Assembly (NCBI RefSeq): GCF_007754155.1
Contig: NZ_CP037423.1
Location: 2,976,001-3,040,000, forward strand
Direction of reading: 5' to 3'
Source: Stieleria neptunia
GTDB lineage: Bacteria > Planctomycetota > Planctomycetia > Pirellulales > Pirellulaceae
DNA: 64,000 bases
Shown here: positions 26,314-35,093 of the stretch, one piece after another
Layout: each line of letters starts with the position of its first letter
Position numbering within the stretch: position 1 is the first letter of the stretch
Program-made: the position numbers and the translations under genes
The notes under the pieces: model-generated
Database searches by the model: none
What the model was told of the DNA's origin: nothing
What the model saw: only the letters and a program-made list of their open reading frames with translations

Positions 26314-26984
26314 GCTGATGCCTCCACCGTCGAGGGGCGCGTGGTTGATTCATTCTGCCGGGACGTCAGTGCCGCCGAACGATTCCGCAAGAGATCTGCC
26401 GTCAGCACCAGACCGCCCGCCAGGTAAACAATGCCGCCGACGACCAACATCACTGCGCCGCCGAGATGTTGATCTTCCAACGGTGTCAAACCGCTCATGC
26501 CGTGTGGATGATGAAACAGCAAACGCGGCGACAAGGCCAGCAGCGCGCCGAGTAAGGTCATGTGCATCGAGGTGAGCAGCAATCCGACCACTCCGGCGGC
26601 ACTGCGCTGGTGGGTACGTGGTTGCGTGCCCCCGAATGCCGACAGCCAAACCCACGTGCCGGCGGCCAAAAACATCGACTGTTCCACGACGAATCCGAGC
26701 GTGTCGTGTCTGGCCCAATGGTGTAGCCCCGGTCCGTGCCAGGCCCACACGATGATCAACTCCCCGACCGATGCGGGAACCGGTGCAAAAAATGCCGGCC
26801 ACACTCGGACCGGATCAAAGCGACGTCCGGCGGCGGCGAGCGAAAGCATCGGAGCCACGATCGCAACGACCAACATGTGCAAGGTCATGTGTGCGGCAAA
26901 CGAGTGGCGGGCCATGTCGGGAAGTGGACCCATCCATGCTGCTGTTAAAATGACCCACCCGAGATTCCAAATCAGCAAACGCAT
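26310..26984 (-). CDS. ctaG: CtaG-like cytochrome c oxidase assembly protein (Caa3_CtaG)
   Basis: The ATG at 26984 starts MRLLIWNLGWVILTAAW and gives 224 residues with about six membrane helices. Conserved features are HSFAAHMTLHML in an early helix and LTSMHMTLLGALL later, the His/Met-rich faces expected of this family, which is thought to help insert copper into the oxidase. The start overlaps the stop of the small membrane gene by one base (TGATG) and its stop overlaps the cytochrome gene start by four, so coupling is tight. The family name is distinct from the Cox11-type CtaG. Confidence 0.88.
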   Translation of the reverse strand: MRLLIWNLGWVILTAAWMGPLPDMARHSFAAHMTLHMLVVAIVAPMLSLAAAGRRFDPVRVWPAFFAPVPASVGELIIVWAWHGPGLHHWARHDTLGFVVEQSMFLAAGTWVWLSAFGGTQPRTHQRSAAGVVGLLLTSMHMTLLGALLALSPRLLFHHPHGMSGLTPLEDQHLGGAVMLVVGGIVYLAGGLVLTADLLRNRSAALTSRQNESTTRPSTVEASA

Positions 26985-27397
26985 CAGTGACAGGTCCCCA
27001 CGAAGTACAGCACCAGGGCGGTGAAAACGGTCGCAACCGCACTCAAGCATGACAACAGAAACGTCGACAGTCCGACGAGACGACGTTGATCGGCACGGGT
27101 GTCACCGTCGTGTGGGCCGCCATCATGGCCACTTTGATGGCGGCGATAACCGACCCAACCGACGCCGGCAAGGATGACCATCGCCAGCACGGTATAAGCC
27201 ATCACCGCCATCTGAACCTCGCCGGCCGAGCGATCCGAGTCCGCGAACTTGGCGCAAAAGATCGCGGCGGTCAGATAGCTCGCCAAGAAATGAGCGGCCC
27301 AGACCGAGGGCGCCGCGACGATCCACCAGATCGCGCTGCCGTGATCGTTGCCATTGACGCCGCTGTAGACGCCGCTGCGTTCACTCGTCTCGGTCAT
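26984..27397 (-). CDS. Oxidase-operon membrane protein, 137 aa
   Basis: The ATG at 27397 starts MTETSERSGVYSGVNGNDHG and is followed by three hydrophobic helices (IWWIVAAPSVWAAHFLASYL, VMAYTVLAMVILAGVGWVGY and FLLSCLSAVATVFTALVLYF). The APSVWAAHFLASY phrase is typical of small proteins found in caa3-type operons of proteobacteria and planctomycetes. It lies between the fused oxidase subunit gene and ctaG, five bases after the former. Probable role: assembly or a small structural subunit. The upstream reading in the same frame is a shadow of the oxidase gene. Confidence 0.75.
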   Translation of the reverse strand: MTETSERSGVYSGVNGNDHGSAIWWIVAAPSVWAAHFLASYLTAAIFCAKFADSDRSAGEVQMAVMAYTVLAMVILAGVGWVGYRRHQSGHDGGPHDGDTRADQRRLVGLSTFLLSCLSAVATVFTALVLYFVGTCH

Positions 27398-27402
27398 GAC
27401 CT

Positions 27403-29931
27403 TCACCTCGCCACCATTGGAAATCCGGCGATCACCAGGCAGGTGATCGCGGTGGTCAACAACAGGAAATGCCAATACAGGGTGACGTTGACGATGTCCG
27501 CGTCGCAGCGTGCCGTCATCCGACCGGCCGCTCGTCTGGCGGCACAGTAGACGTGCATCACGACGCCCAGGACAACATGCAGCGCCGTCCAGCCGGTCAA
27601 GACCCACACGATGGCCGGATAGACGTGGGCGGTTGGATCCATGTGGTGTGTAAACGGACCGTACAACACGGCCGCGGCGCCGCCGAGACTGCACACCACG
27701 CCGCAAACGATCGCGGCATAGAACCCTGCGGCGTGGTTTTGTCGATTCCATTTCCGCGCGGCCAATGTGGCGACGTATCCAATGGCGATCATCAGCAACG
27801 CGACGGCGGGCCAGATCCACCCCGGCCCGGTTGATCCGTCCGGCGGAAAATCATCGTGGGTCGTCCAATAGAAAAAGTATCCAAACACCAGCGAAATGAA
27901 CGCGGTCATGTCACCCAGCATCGTGATGAACATCGCCCACCAGCCGACCGCCTTGGATCCCGACACGTAGATCGGCAATGTCACACCACGCCCGACGTCC
28001 TTGTCTTGCTTTTCCGGAATCCATGCCGTGCCGGTCCACAGCCAAGTGAGAATCGTGATGAATGCAAACAAACCGCTGATCGCTGCGGCGGAATACCAGT
28101 GGTACGTGGACAGGATGAACACTCCGCCGGTGAAGATTGCTGCGAAGTGCGTCAGGAACGTCGGTCCCGGAACCCGCAAACATTGGATCGGCTCGGCATC
28201 GACCACCGATGTCACCAGCGTCTCCCGCAGTCCCTCTTCTGCATCGGGCAGGTAAAAATGGCCCGCGTCGACATCTTCGACAAACCCCTCTTGATCCCAG
28301 AGCGGATAGCGGCTGGTGACGATCGGAATGCTCCGCACCCCCCAAGGCTTGTCGGGCACTTCCGCCAACCATTCCAGCGTGCCCGCATTCCAGACGTTTC
28401 TCGGCGCGAGAGGTTGGTTCTTTTTGGACCGCAGCACATCAAAGAGGAAAATCACAAACCCGATCGCCAGCACGAAGGCACCAACGGTGGAAATTAAATT
28501 TAACGTCATCACCTCCAGTTCAGCCGGATAGGTGTAGACGCGGCGCGGCATCCCCAGCAAACCGCTCAGGTGCATGGGGAAAAAGCTGACGTTGAATCCG
28601 ATCAGCATCGACCAGAATGCGTACCGCCCCAGTCGTTCGGAAAGTTGTTTGCCGGTGACCGCCGGATAGTAGTAATAGACGCCGGCGACGATCGGAAAGA
28701 TCGTGCCGCCGATCAGCACGTAGTGCAGATGTCCGACGATGAAGTACGTGTCATGTGCCTGGTAATCGAAGGGAGCCACCGCAACCATCACGCCTGTCAA
28801 ACCGCCGATGATAAAGGTCGCCAATCCGCCCAGCGTGAACAGCAAGCAGACCGATTTGGTGACGCGCCCGATCAACAGTGTGGCGATGAAACAGAACAGC
28901 TGAATCCCGGTCGGAATCGCGACCGCTTGTGAGGCGGCCGAAAAAATGCCGATCGAAATCGCCGGCAATCCCGTCGTGAACATGTGGTGTACCCACAAGC
29001 CGAAGGACAGAAAACCCGTTCCGACCGCTGCCAAAACGATCCAACCGTAGCCGACCATCGGCGTGCGAGCGAACGTGGGGACGATCATGGCGATCAACGC
29101 GATCGACGGCAGAAATACGATGTAGACTTCGGGGTGACCAAAAATCCAAAACAGGTGTTGCCACAACATCGGGTCGCCGCCACGCGATGCGTCGAAGAAC
29201 GGCCAATCGAGCGACCGCTGCAGTTCCATCAGCAAGTCGCCCGCGATCAACGGCGGAAACGCAAACAGGATCATCACGGCGACGACCAGGATGTACCACG
29301 CATAAAGTGGAATCAGGTTCAACTGCATGCCCGGTGGACGACATTTCAAAACGCCGACAATCAACTCGACAGCCGCCGCGATCGACGCCACTTCAATAAA
29401 CGACAGTCCCAGCAGCCAAATGTCGACGCCGACACCGGTCTGGTATTCGGTGGTCATCGGCGGGTACATGAACCAGCCACCCTCCGGCGCCACGCCGAAG
29501 AAGATCGAGCCGCAGACGAAGACGCCACCGATCACGAAACACCAAAAACCATAAGCGGAGAGTCGAGGGAAGGGCAGATCGCGTGCACCCAGCATCTCGG
29601 GTAACAGCAAGATGGAAATCGCTTCCAGGATCGGCACCGCGAACAGAAACATCATCACGCTGCCGTGCATCGTGAAGATCTGGTTGTACTGATCGGCGGT
29701 CAAAAAATCGTTGTCGGGGATCGCCAACTGGATCCGCATCAACAGCGCCAGGATGCCGCCGAACAGAAAGAACGTGAACGAGGCGACGACGTACCACAGG
29801 CCGACTTCCGAGTTGTTGACCGCCGACCAATACCGCCAACGCGTCGGCGTACGCCATGCGTCCAGCAAGCGTTTCGCACTGGCATCGAGTCGGTCGTCAC
29901 CGGATGCGTCGCTGAATTCGTCCGCGTTCAA
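27403..29931 (-). CDS. ctaD-ctaE: Cytochrome c oxidase, fused subunits I and III
   Basis: An 842-residue fusion. Residues ~1-560 are subunit I with HGSVMMFLF (low-spin heme site), HLFWIFGHPEVY (CuB histidine, the cross-linked tyrosine and the glutamate of A1-type oxidases), HHMF (CuB pair) and YFIVGHLHYVL (heme ligands). From ~600 on it is subunit III, with GDMTAFISLVFGYFFYW, HVVLGVVMHVY and YWHFLL. It pumps protons and reduces O2 in the cytoplasmic membrane. The only plausible start is TTG at 29931, overlapping the coxB stop as TTGA, consistent with translational coupling. I-III fusions are known in caa3-type oxidases. Confidence 0.93.
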   Translation of the reverse strand: MNADEFSDASGDDRLDASAKRLLDAWRTPTRWRYWSAVNNSEVGLWYVVASFTFFLFGGILALLMRIQLAIPDNDFLTADQYNQIFTMHGSVMMFLFAVPILEAISILLLPEMLGARDLPFPRLSAYGFWCFVIGGVFVCGSIFFGVAPEGGWFMYPPMTTEYQTGVGVDIWLLGLSFIEVASIAAAVELIVGVLKCRPPGMQLNLIPLYAWYILVVAVMILFAFPPLIAGDLLMELQRSLDWPFFDASRGGDPMLWQHLFWIFGHPEVYIVFLPSIALIAMIVPTFARTPMVGYGWIVLAAVGTGFLSFGLWVHHMFTTGLPAISIGIFSAASQAVAIPTGIQLFCFIATLLIGRVTKSVCLLFTLGGLATFIIGGLTGVMVAVAPFDYQAHDTYFIVGHLHYVLIGGTIFPIVAGVYYYYPAVTGKQLSERLGRYAFWSMLIGFNVSFFPMHLSGLLGMPRRVYTYPAELEVMTLNLISTVGAFVLAIGFVIFLFDVLRSKKNQPLAPRNVWNAGTLEWLAEVPDKPWGVRSIPIVTSRYPLWDQEGFVEDVDAGHFYLPDAEEGLRETLVTSVVDAEPIQCLRVPGPTFLTHFAAIFTGGVFILSTYHWYSAAAISGLFAFITILTWLWTGTAWIPEKQDKDVGRGVTLPIYVSGSKAVGWWAMFITMLGDMTAFISLVFGYFFYWTTHDDFPPDGSTGPGWIWPAVALLMIAIGYVATLAARKWNRQNHAAGFYAAIVCGVVCSLGGAAAVLYGPFTHHMDPTAHVYPAIVWVLTGWTALHVVLGVVMHVYCAARRAAGRMTARCDADIVNVTLYWHFLLLTTAITCLVIAGFPMVAR

Positions 29932-30875
29932 TTCAATTGCTCCAAGTAAGCGACGATCGAATCCACTTCGGATGTGCTGAGCGCTTGGAACGCGGGCATT
30001 TGCACGCCTGGTTTGACAGCATGGGGCTGACGAATCCAGCGGCGAAGGTTGTCGGTGTCATTGCGGTTGATCCCCGCACCTAGACTGACCCGACCGGCGA
30101 AATGGGTCAGATCGGGACCGACTCTACCGCTCGCCTCGGTGCCCCGGATGGTGTGGCACGCACCACATCCCTTGCGGCGGAACAGTTGGCGTCCCCGAAC
30201 GGCCGCCGCGCCCACCGGTTCACGGGCGTCTTGTTGTTGGTCCCGCAGCCATTGATCGAAATCGGCCTGCGGCATCACGATCACATCGAATGCCATTTGC
30301 GCGTGGGCGGTGCCGCAGTATTCGGCGCACGCGCCCCGAAATCTGCCGACGCGATTGGGGTGCAGTTTCAAGCGAGTTTCTCGGCCGGGAATCATGTCGA
30401 CTTTTCCCCCCAGTGCCGGAATCCAGAACGAATGAATCACATCCTCGCTGCGCAACTTAAACTCGACCGGTTGATCGACCGGTAAGCGAATCTCGTTGGC
30501 CGTCTCGACACGCCCGTTCTCGCCGGTTCGGTAGCCGATTCGCCACCACCAACGCACCCCGCTGACGTCGATCGTCAAACTCGCTTTCGGAGCCGGTTGA
30601 TGGAGTTCGGGCAACATCGCCAGCGCGTAACACAACAGGCAGGTCAGCACCAACGTGGGGAAAACCGCACCGCCGCCGATGACCAGGGTTTTGGTCAATC
30701 GTGGCCGGTGTCCTCCAGGCACGATCAGCGAATAAACCGCCACGCCGACGACGATCAACCAGATCAACACCCCGCCGCCGACCATCCAATGGAACAGTTC
30801 GGCGATACGCTCGGCCCCGACCCCCGCCGGATCGAGCGTCGATTGCGAAATGTCGCCGATCAGTAAGCAGGTCAT
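29928..30875 (-). CDS. coxB: Cytochrome c oxidase subunit II with C-terminal cytochrome c
   Basis: The ATG at 30875 (MTCLLIGDISQSTLDPAG) is preferred over a TTG eight codons upstream; 315 residues result. Two membrane helices near the N-terminus are followed by the cupredoxin domain with HSFWIPALGGKVD and the CuA site CAEYCGTAHAQM. The C-terminal ~100 residues are a class I cytochrome c (CGACH, with the axial methionine in GVQMPAF), making this a caa3-type subunit. It receives electrons and passes them to the I-III fusion encoded immediately downstream. It is the first gene of the operon; the promoter should lie in 30876-31120. Confidence 0.93.
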   Translation of the reverse strand: MTCLLIGDISQSTLDPAGVGAERIAELFHWMVGGGVLIWLIVVGVAVYSLIVPGGHRPRLTKTLVIGGGAVFPTLVLTCLLCYALAMLPELHQPAPKASLTIDVSGVRWWWRIGYRTGENGRVETANEIRLPVDQPVEFKLRSEDVIHSFWIPALGGKVDMIPGRETRLKLHPNRVGRFRGACAEYCGTAHAQMAFDVIVMPQADFDQWLRDQQQDAREPVGAAAVRGRQLFRRKGCGACHTIRGTEASGRVGPDLTHFAGRVSLGAGINRNDTDNLRRWIRQPHAVKPGVQMPAFQALSTSEVDSIVAYLEQLN

Positions 30876-30994
30876 GGTGGCTGGCTGAATTGGAACCAAG
30901 TTGCAAGGGAATCGGCCATTGCGGCGCTGCCGACGACAAACGTTTCGTCTCCAAGGACGATCGGCAATTCAAGGAGGCCGCGACACAGACGAGG

Positions 30995-31045
30995 AAGCCC
31001 CGTTGGGCGGGAGGGCGCGAGCCCTCCGGTCTTTCACAGCGTTAC
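30995..31045. repeat. REP-like element, GGGCGCGAGCCC family (copy 1)
   Basis: Contains GGGAGGGCGCGAGCCCTCCG followed by GTCTTTCACAGCGTTACCCG. An inverted relative at 33092-33145 (CGGAGGGCTCGCGCCCTGCC, preceded by GTGACACCGTGAACGACC) lies on the other side of the aconitase gene, so that gene is flanked by inverted copies. A third relative begins at 34452. Confidence 0.7.
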
Positions 31046-31124
31046 CCGTCGGTGCGTCGGTCGTTTCCATCTGGTTGGACCGCAAATCGTGTGCCCAGCC
31101 GTTGGCAAACCGTCCGTCGATGAT

Positions 31125-33056
31125 TCAACGTGATCGCATCCAGGGGATCAGACCGCCGGCGATCAGGACTTCCAATTGGCGCGACGACAGGCTGTGGTCG
31201 CCGATCAGGCGGGTGGATCGAGTCGTGTTTTCGATCGTGATCTGCTGCCCCGAACGAAGTTGTTCGGCGGGGGATTCGATGACAAGATCGTCGTCGGCCG
31301 CAATGTGTTCACGCGTGTTTTCAACGGTCAGCGGCAGGATGCCGAAATTGACAAGGTTTTGCCAGTGAATCCGCGCGAAACTTTCCGCGATCACCAATCG
31401 CAGCCCAAGGAACTGGGGAGCGATCGCGGCGTGTTCACGGCTGGAACCTTGCCCGTAATTGGCACCGCCGATGATTGCGTGTGGGCCGTCGTGTTCTTTC
31501 GCTCGGCCGACGTACGTGGGATCAACGTCGATGTAGACAAATTCGGCGATGCGAGGGATGTTGCTGCGGAACGGCAACACGCGGGCACCGGCGGGCATGA
31601 TTTCGTCAGTCGAAATATTGTCGCCGACCGCGAGCAGCACTTTCACGGCCAGGCGGTCGGGAAGCGGTTGGGAGTTTGGCAGCGATTTGATGTTGGGGCC
31701 TTTGACCAAGCCGGGCTTTGTCGCGCTGGAACGTGATGGGGGCGGAGCGATTTGATCGGTGTCGATGATCGGCGCGGAGGGTTCTTTGATCTTCGGATAG
31801 GGACGATGCGCATCGCGTGGGTCGGTGATCTTGCCCGCCAATGCCGAGACGGCGGCGGTTTCGGGGCTACACAGGTGCACCGCGTCTTCTCGTGTGCCGC
31901 TGCGGCCGGCGAAGTTGCGCGGGACGGTCCGCAAGCTGATGCGTCCCGTCGCCGGTGCTTGGCCCATCCCGATGCAACCGTTGCACCCGGCTTGGTGCAG
32001 CCGTGCCCCCGACTGCAGCAACGTCAGGACATGGCCATCGCGCGCCAAGTTTTGAAGGATCTGACGAGAGGTCGGGTTGACGTCCAGTGAAACGCCCTGG
32101 GCAACCCGTTGTCCCTTGACGATCTCGGCCACGACGGCGAAGTCGCGGTAGCCAGGGTTGGCACTGGAACCAACGTACGCCTGATAAATCGGTTCGCCGG
32201 CGACTTCGCAAACCGGAACCACATTTCCGGGACTGGTCGGTAGCGCGATCAAGGGCTCGAGCTTGGACAGGTCAATGGTCTCCTCGCGGTCGTAGCTGGC
32301 GCCCGAGTCAGCCCGCAATTCTTGCCAATCCTGCTGGCGTCCTTGTGATTTTAAAAACTCTCGCGTCACCTGATCCGACGGAAAGACACTTGCGGTCGCG
32401 CCCAACTCCGCTCCCATGTTGGCGATCACATGTCGATCCATCGCCGACAACCCGCCCAGCCCGTCGCCGCTGTACTCGAGGATCCACCCCACGCCTCCTT
32501 TGACATCGTGGCGTCGTAACATTTCCAGAATGACGTCTTTGGCGCTCACCCAGTCTGGCAACTCGCCTTCCAGTCGCACGTTCCAGATTCGCGGCATCTT
32601 GACGTAGAACGGTTCACCCGCGATCGCCATGGCGACCTCTAATCCGCCTGCGCCCATGGCCAACATGCCGATCGCGCCGGCCGCACAGGTATGCGAATCG
32701 GATCCCAATAGCGTCGCACCGGGTTTGCCGAAACGCTCTTGATGCAGCGGATGAGAGACGCCGTTGCCGGGACGACTGAACCACAATCCGAATCGCTTGG
32801 CGGCACTTTCCAAAAACAGATGGTCGTCGGGATTCTTGTGGTCTTCTTGCAGCAGGTTGTGATCGACATACTGAACCGAGCAATCCGTCTTGGCGTGGTC
32901 CAATTCCATCGCCTCAAGTTCCAGCATCACCAACGTCCCGGTCGCGTCCTGTGTCAGTGTTTGATCGATCCGCAAGCCGATCTCCGATCCCGGATCGAGC
33001 GAACCGGAAACCAAATGGCTCTTGATCAGTTGCTGCGTGATGTTGGAAGCGGTCAT
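31125..33056 (-). CDS. acn: Aconitate hydratase (short, mitochondrial-like type)
   Basis: A 643-residue protein with the LeuC/aconitase fold: LLGSDSHTCAAGAIGMLA near residue 118, the iron-sulfur cluster cysteines in CNGCIGMGQAP (~residue 360), and the C-terminal swivel domain with GDNISTDEIMPAG, YGQGSSREHAA and RIHWQNLVNFGILPL. The length and the order of motifs fit the ~640-residue aconitases of Geobacter- and Thermus-like bacteria rather than LeuC plus LeuD. It isomerises citrate and isocitrate in the cytoplasm. It stands alone between inverted REP-like elements, so it is probably monocistronic. Confidence 0.88.
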   Translation of the reverse strand: MTASNITQQLIKSHLVSGSLDPGSEIGLRIDQTLTQDATGTLVMLELEAMELDHAKTDCSVQYVDHNLLQEDHKNPDDHLFLESAAKRFGLWFSRPGNGVSHPLHQERFGKPGATLLGSDSHTCAAGAIGMLAMGAGGLEVAMAIAGEPFYVKMPRIWNVRLEGELPDWVSAKDVILEMLRRHDVKGGVGWILEYSGDGLGGLSAMDRHVIANMGAELGATASVFPSDQVTREFLKSQGRQQDWQELRADSGASYDREETIDLSKLEPLIALPTSPGNVVPVCEVAGEPIYQAYVGSSANPGYRDFAVVAEIVKGQRVAQGVSLDVNPTSRQILQNLARDGHVLTLLQSGARLHQAGCNGCIGMGQAPATGRISLRTVPRNFAGRSGTREDAVHLCSPETAAVSALAGKITDPRDAHRPYPKIKEPSAPIIDTDQIAPPPSRSSATKPGLVKGPNIKSLPNSQPLPDRLAVKVLLAVGDNISTDEIMPAGARVLPFRSNIPRIAEFVYIDVDPTYVGRAKEHDGPHAIIGGANYGQGSSREHAAIAPQFLGLRLVIAESFARIHWQNLVNFGILPLTVENTREHIAADDDLVIESPAEQLRSGQQITIENTTRSTRLIGDHSLSSRQLEVLIAGGLIPWMRSR

Positions 33057-33091
33057 CGTTGCACTCTTTTCTACCAGGATGGTCGATCAGC

Positions 33092-33145
33092 AGGTCGTTG
33101 GGCCGTGACACCGTGAACGACCGGAGGGCTCGCGCCCTGCCGCTA
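33092..33145. repeat. REP-like element, GGGCGCGAGCCC family (copy 2, inverted)
   Basis: Reads GGGCCGTGACACCGTGAACG then ACCGGAGGGCTCGCGCCCTG and CCGCTAAC, the inverse of copy 1 and of the GTTAGCGGTAGGGCGCGAGC copy at 34452. It is directly followed by a half copy of the GTGGGATAGGC family hairpin at 33168-33196. Confidence 0.7.
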
Positions 33146-33321
33146 ACAAAAACACTCCTCTTCGCGTCGACAGGCTGGAAGCCTCTCCCACTCCTCTTCC
33201 GTTCCTTGCGACGAGAGGTGGGAACTGCAAATGAGATGCCTGTCCGGCTGACGCGAGGTGGGATCCCCGGATACAATCGGTGCTGTACCGCCCCAATCAA
33301 CTTGAATCGAGACGTTTGAGT

Positions 33322-34380
33322 ATGCACCGGACCATTGCATCGGGTTTGTTTGCCCGGTATTCGATCGCAGTGAGCTTTTGTGCAGTTGGCTGGTGTTCGG
33401 TTTGCCTGTTCCTGTTTCCAGGCTGTTCGCAGCGGGGCGTTGAGTTTGGCGGCAACGATCCGGGTAGGACCGCGACCGCATCGCCGGACGCCCAACGGAA
33501 AACTCCACCACGAAGAATCGATGCCCGGCATCTGCCGAATCCGATCCAGGTGCATCCGAAGGTGATTTCCGGCGGGTTGCCCGATGGAGAGAAGGCCTTT
33601 AAAGAGTTGCAGTCGCTCGGGGTGAAGACCGTGATCAGCGTCGATGGCATGAAGCCCGACGTCGAGACCGCTAAAAAGTACGGCTTGCGCTATGTCCATC
33701 TGCCGCATGGGTACGATGGCGTCCCGGACGGGCGCGTGAAGGAATTGGCAAAGGCCGTCCGGGAGTTCGAGGGAACGATCTACATCCACTGTCATCACGG
33801 AAAGCATCGCAGTCCCGCGGCGGCGAGTGTCGCCTGTGTGGCGGCGGGGTTGATTCCGCCATCCGAGAGCGTGGCGATTCTGAAACTCGCCGGAACCAGT
33901 CATCATTATCGCGGACTGTACGAATCGGCAAGCGTCGTGACACCACTTGAATCCGCCTTGCTGGACGAGCTGAGCGTGGACTTTCCCGAGTCGGTCGAGG
34001 TCCCGCCGATGGCGGAAGCCATGGTGGCGATGGGCCACACGCATGACCATTTGAAACTGATCGCGGAGGCGGGGTGGCGGTCGCCGCCGGATCATCCTGA
34101 TCTACATCCGGCTCATCAGGCGTTGTTGATGCGCGAGCACTTCACCGAATTGCTTCGCAGCGAGGAGGTGCTGGGGGAACCGGACGCGTTTCGGCAATCG
34201 TTGCGTGATTCCGAGCAAGCCGCCGAGGCACTGGAAGTTGCCTTGCGGGCCTGGGCGGCGACTTCTCCTGCGGCCGACGCGCCGCCGCCGGAGTCCGTGC
34301 AACGCCACGCGGCAGCGATCTCTGCCAACTGCAAGGCCTGTCACCGGCAGTTCCGTGACGTGCCGCTGAGTGAGAAATGA
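33322..34380 (+). CDS. Lipoprotein joining a tyrosine-phosphatase fold to a cytochrome-c-prime-like domain
   Basis: The ATG at 33322 (MHRTIASGLFARYSIAV...) gives 352 residues with a lipoprotein-like signal ending LFPGCS. Residues ~70-185 match the dual-specificity/cysteine phosphatase fold: VISGGLPDGEKAFKELQSLG, then the P-loop HCHHGKHRS (~residue 155-163; the family pattern is HCxxGxxRS). The C-terminal ~110 residues are helical and end with CKACHRQFRD (~residue 336), a covalent-heme motif placed as in cytochrome c-prime. The phosphatase part would act outside the cytoplasm on an unknown substrate. Whether heme is attached is untested. Confidence 0.8.
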   Translation: MHRTIASGLFARYSIAVSFCAVGWCSVCLFLFPGCSQRGVEFGGNDPGRTATASPDAQRKTPPRRIDARHLPNPIQVHPKVISGGLPDGEKAFKELQSLGVKTVISVDGMKPDVETAKKYGLRYVHLPHGYDGVPDGRVKELAKAVREFEGTIYIHCHHGKHRSPAAASVACVAAGLIPPSESVAILKLAGTSHHYRGLYESASVVTPLESALLDELSVDFPESVEVPPMAEAMVAMGHTHDHLKLIAEAGWRSPPDHPDLHPAHQALLMREHFTELLRSEEVLGEPDAFRQSLRDSEQAAEALEVALRAWAATSPAADAPPPESVQRHAAAISANCKACHRQFRDVPLSEK

Positions 34381-34451
34381 AGCGGAGCTTGGGGCGTCCG
34401 GCGCGCCTGCTCAATGCCTCCTACTTTGACGCCAAACGCGGAGTTTTTCGT

Positions 34452-35022
34452 TAGCGGTAGGGCGCGAGCCCAATACCGCTAAATCGAGAAGTGACTTACT
34501 CCAAAAGGGCCCCCCTCTCCCCCGAACAAGCCTCTTCGTTGATTCAGATAGATCATGGGCGTCAAGTGATTTTTGTATGCCAATACGTTGCGACGACGAG
34601 AGGCTTGTTTGGGGGAGAGGGGCTGGGGGTGAGGGGGAATCCGCATGACGAAACGACGAAGCAATCACAAGGCAACCGAGTTTGTTCGTGAACAGCGCGG
34701 CCGGTCGAATGAATCTGAAAACTCGGTCTAGCAGAAGATGCGAAATCGTGGTTGCGCCGCAGAAAAGTTTCGACATGAGTATCCGATAGGGCGATACACC
34801 GTTGATTTTTGCTGTGTCGCCAGATCCAACCGGGGTTCGAGAGCGTCTCGTTGCCGCAATCCGGCAACGGCGCACAGAAGAATCCCCCTCACCCCCAACC
34901 CCTCTCCCCCAATTCCTGACTCGCTTAGGCTCGTCAGGAATCGGGGGAGAGGGGAGCCAGGGTGATTCATGTTCGCTTCTCGATTTAGCGGTATTGGGCT
35001 TCCGCCGTTCCGCTAACACCTT
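34452..35022. repeat. Nested inverted-repeat island
   Basis: The outer pair is GTTAGCGGTAGGGCGCGAGC...TACCGCTAAATCGAGAAG at 34452-34491 and its inverted relative CTTCTCGATTTAGCGGTATT...CCGCTAAC at 34975-35017. Inside lies a second inverted pair, CCCCTCTCCCCCGAACAAGC (34510) against GCTTGTTTGGGGGAGAGGGG (34604), plus further CTCACCCCCAACCCCTCTCC copies at 34888-34960. A decayed DUF559 gene sits in the middle. The shape suggests serial insertion of repeat elements. Confidence 0.7.
34645..34824 (+). pseudogene. DUF559 (restriction-endonuclease-fold) gene fragment
   Basis: From the ATG at 34645 the frame reads MTKRRSNHKATEFVREQRGR, then hits TAG at 34729-34731, and continues QKMRNRGCAAEKFRHEYPIG and RYTVDFCCVA. 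This is the N-terminal half of a DUF559 protein (very-short-patch-repair-like nuclease fold), with the stop where the family has an aromatic residue. The acidic and Gln catalytic part is missing because repeat sequence follows. It is not functional as a nuclease. Confidence 0.75.
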
Positions 35023-35093
35023 TTAAGCTAAAACCTCGTCAAACACAGGGGAAAGAATGCTTCACAGCGCTTTCCTTCCGTACGGTCACGTGA

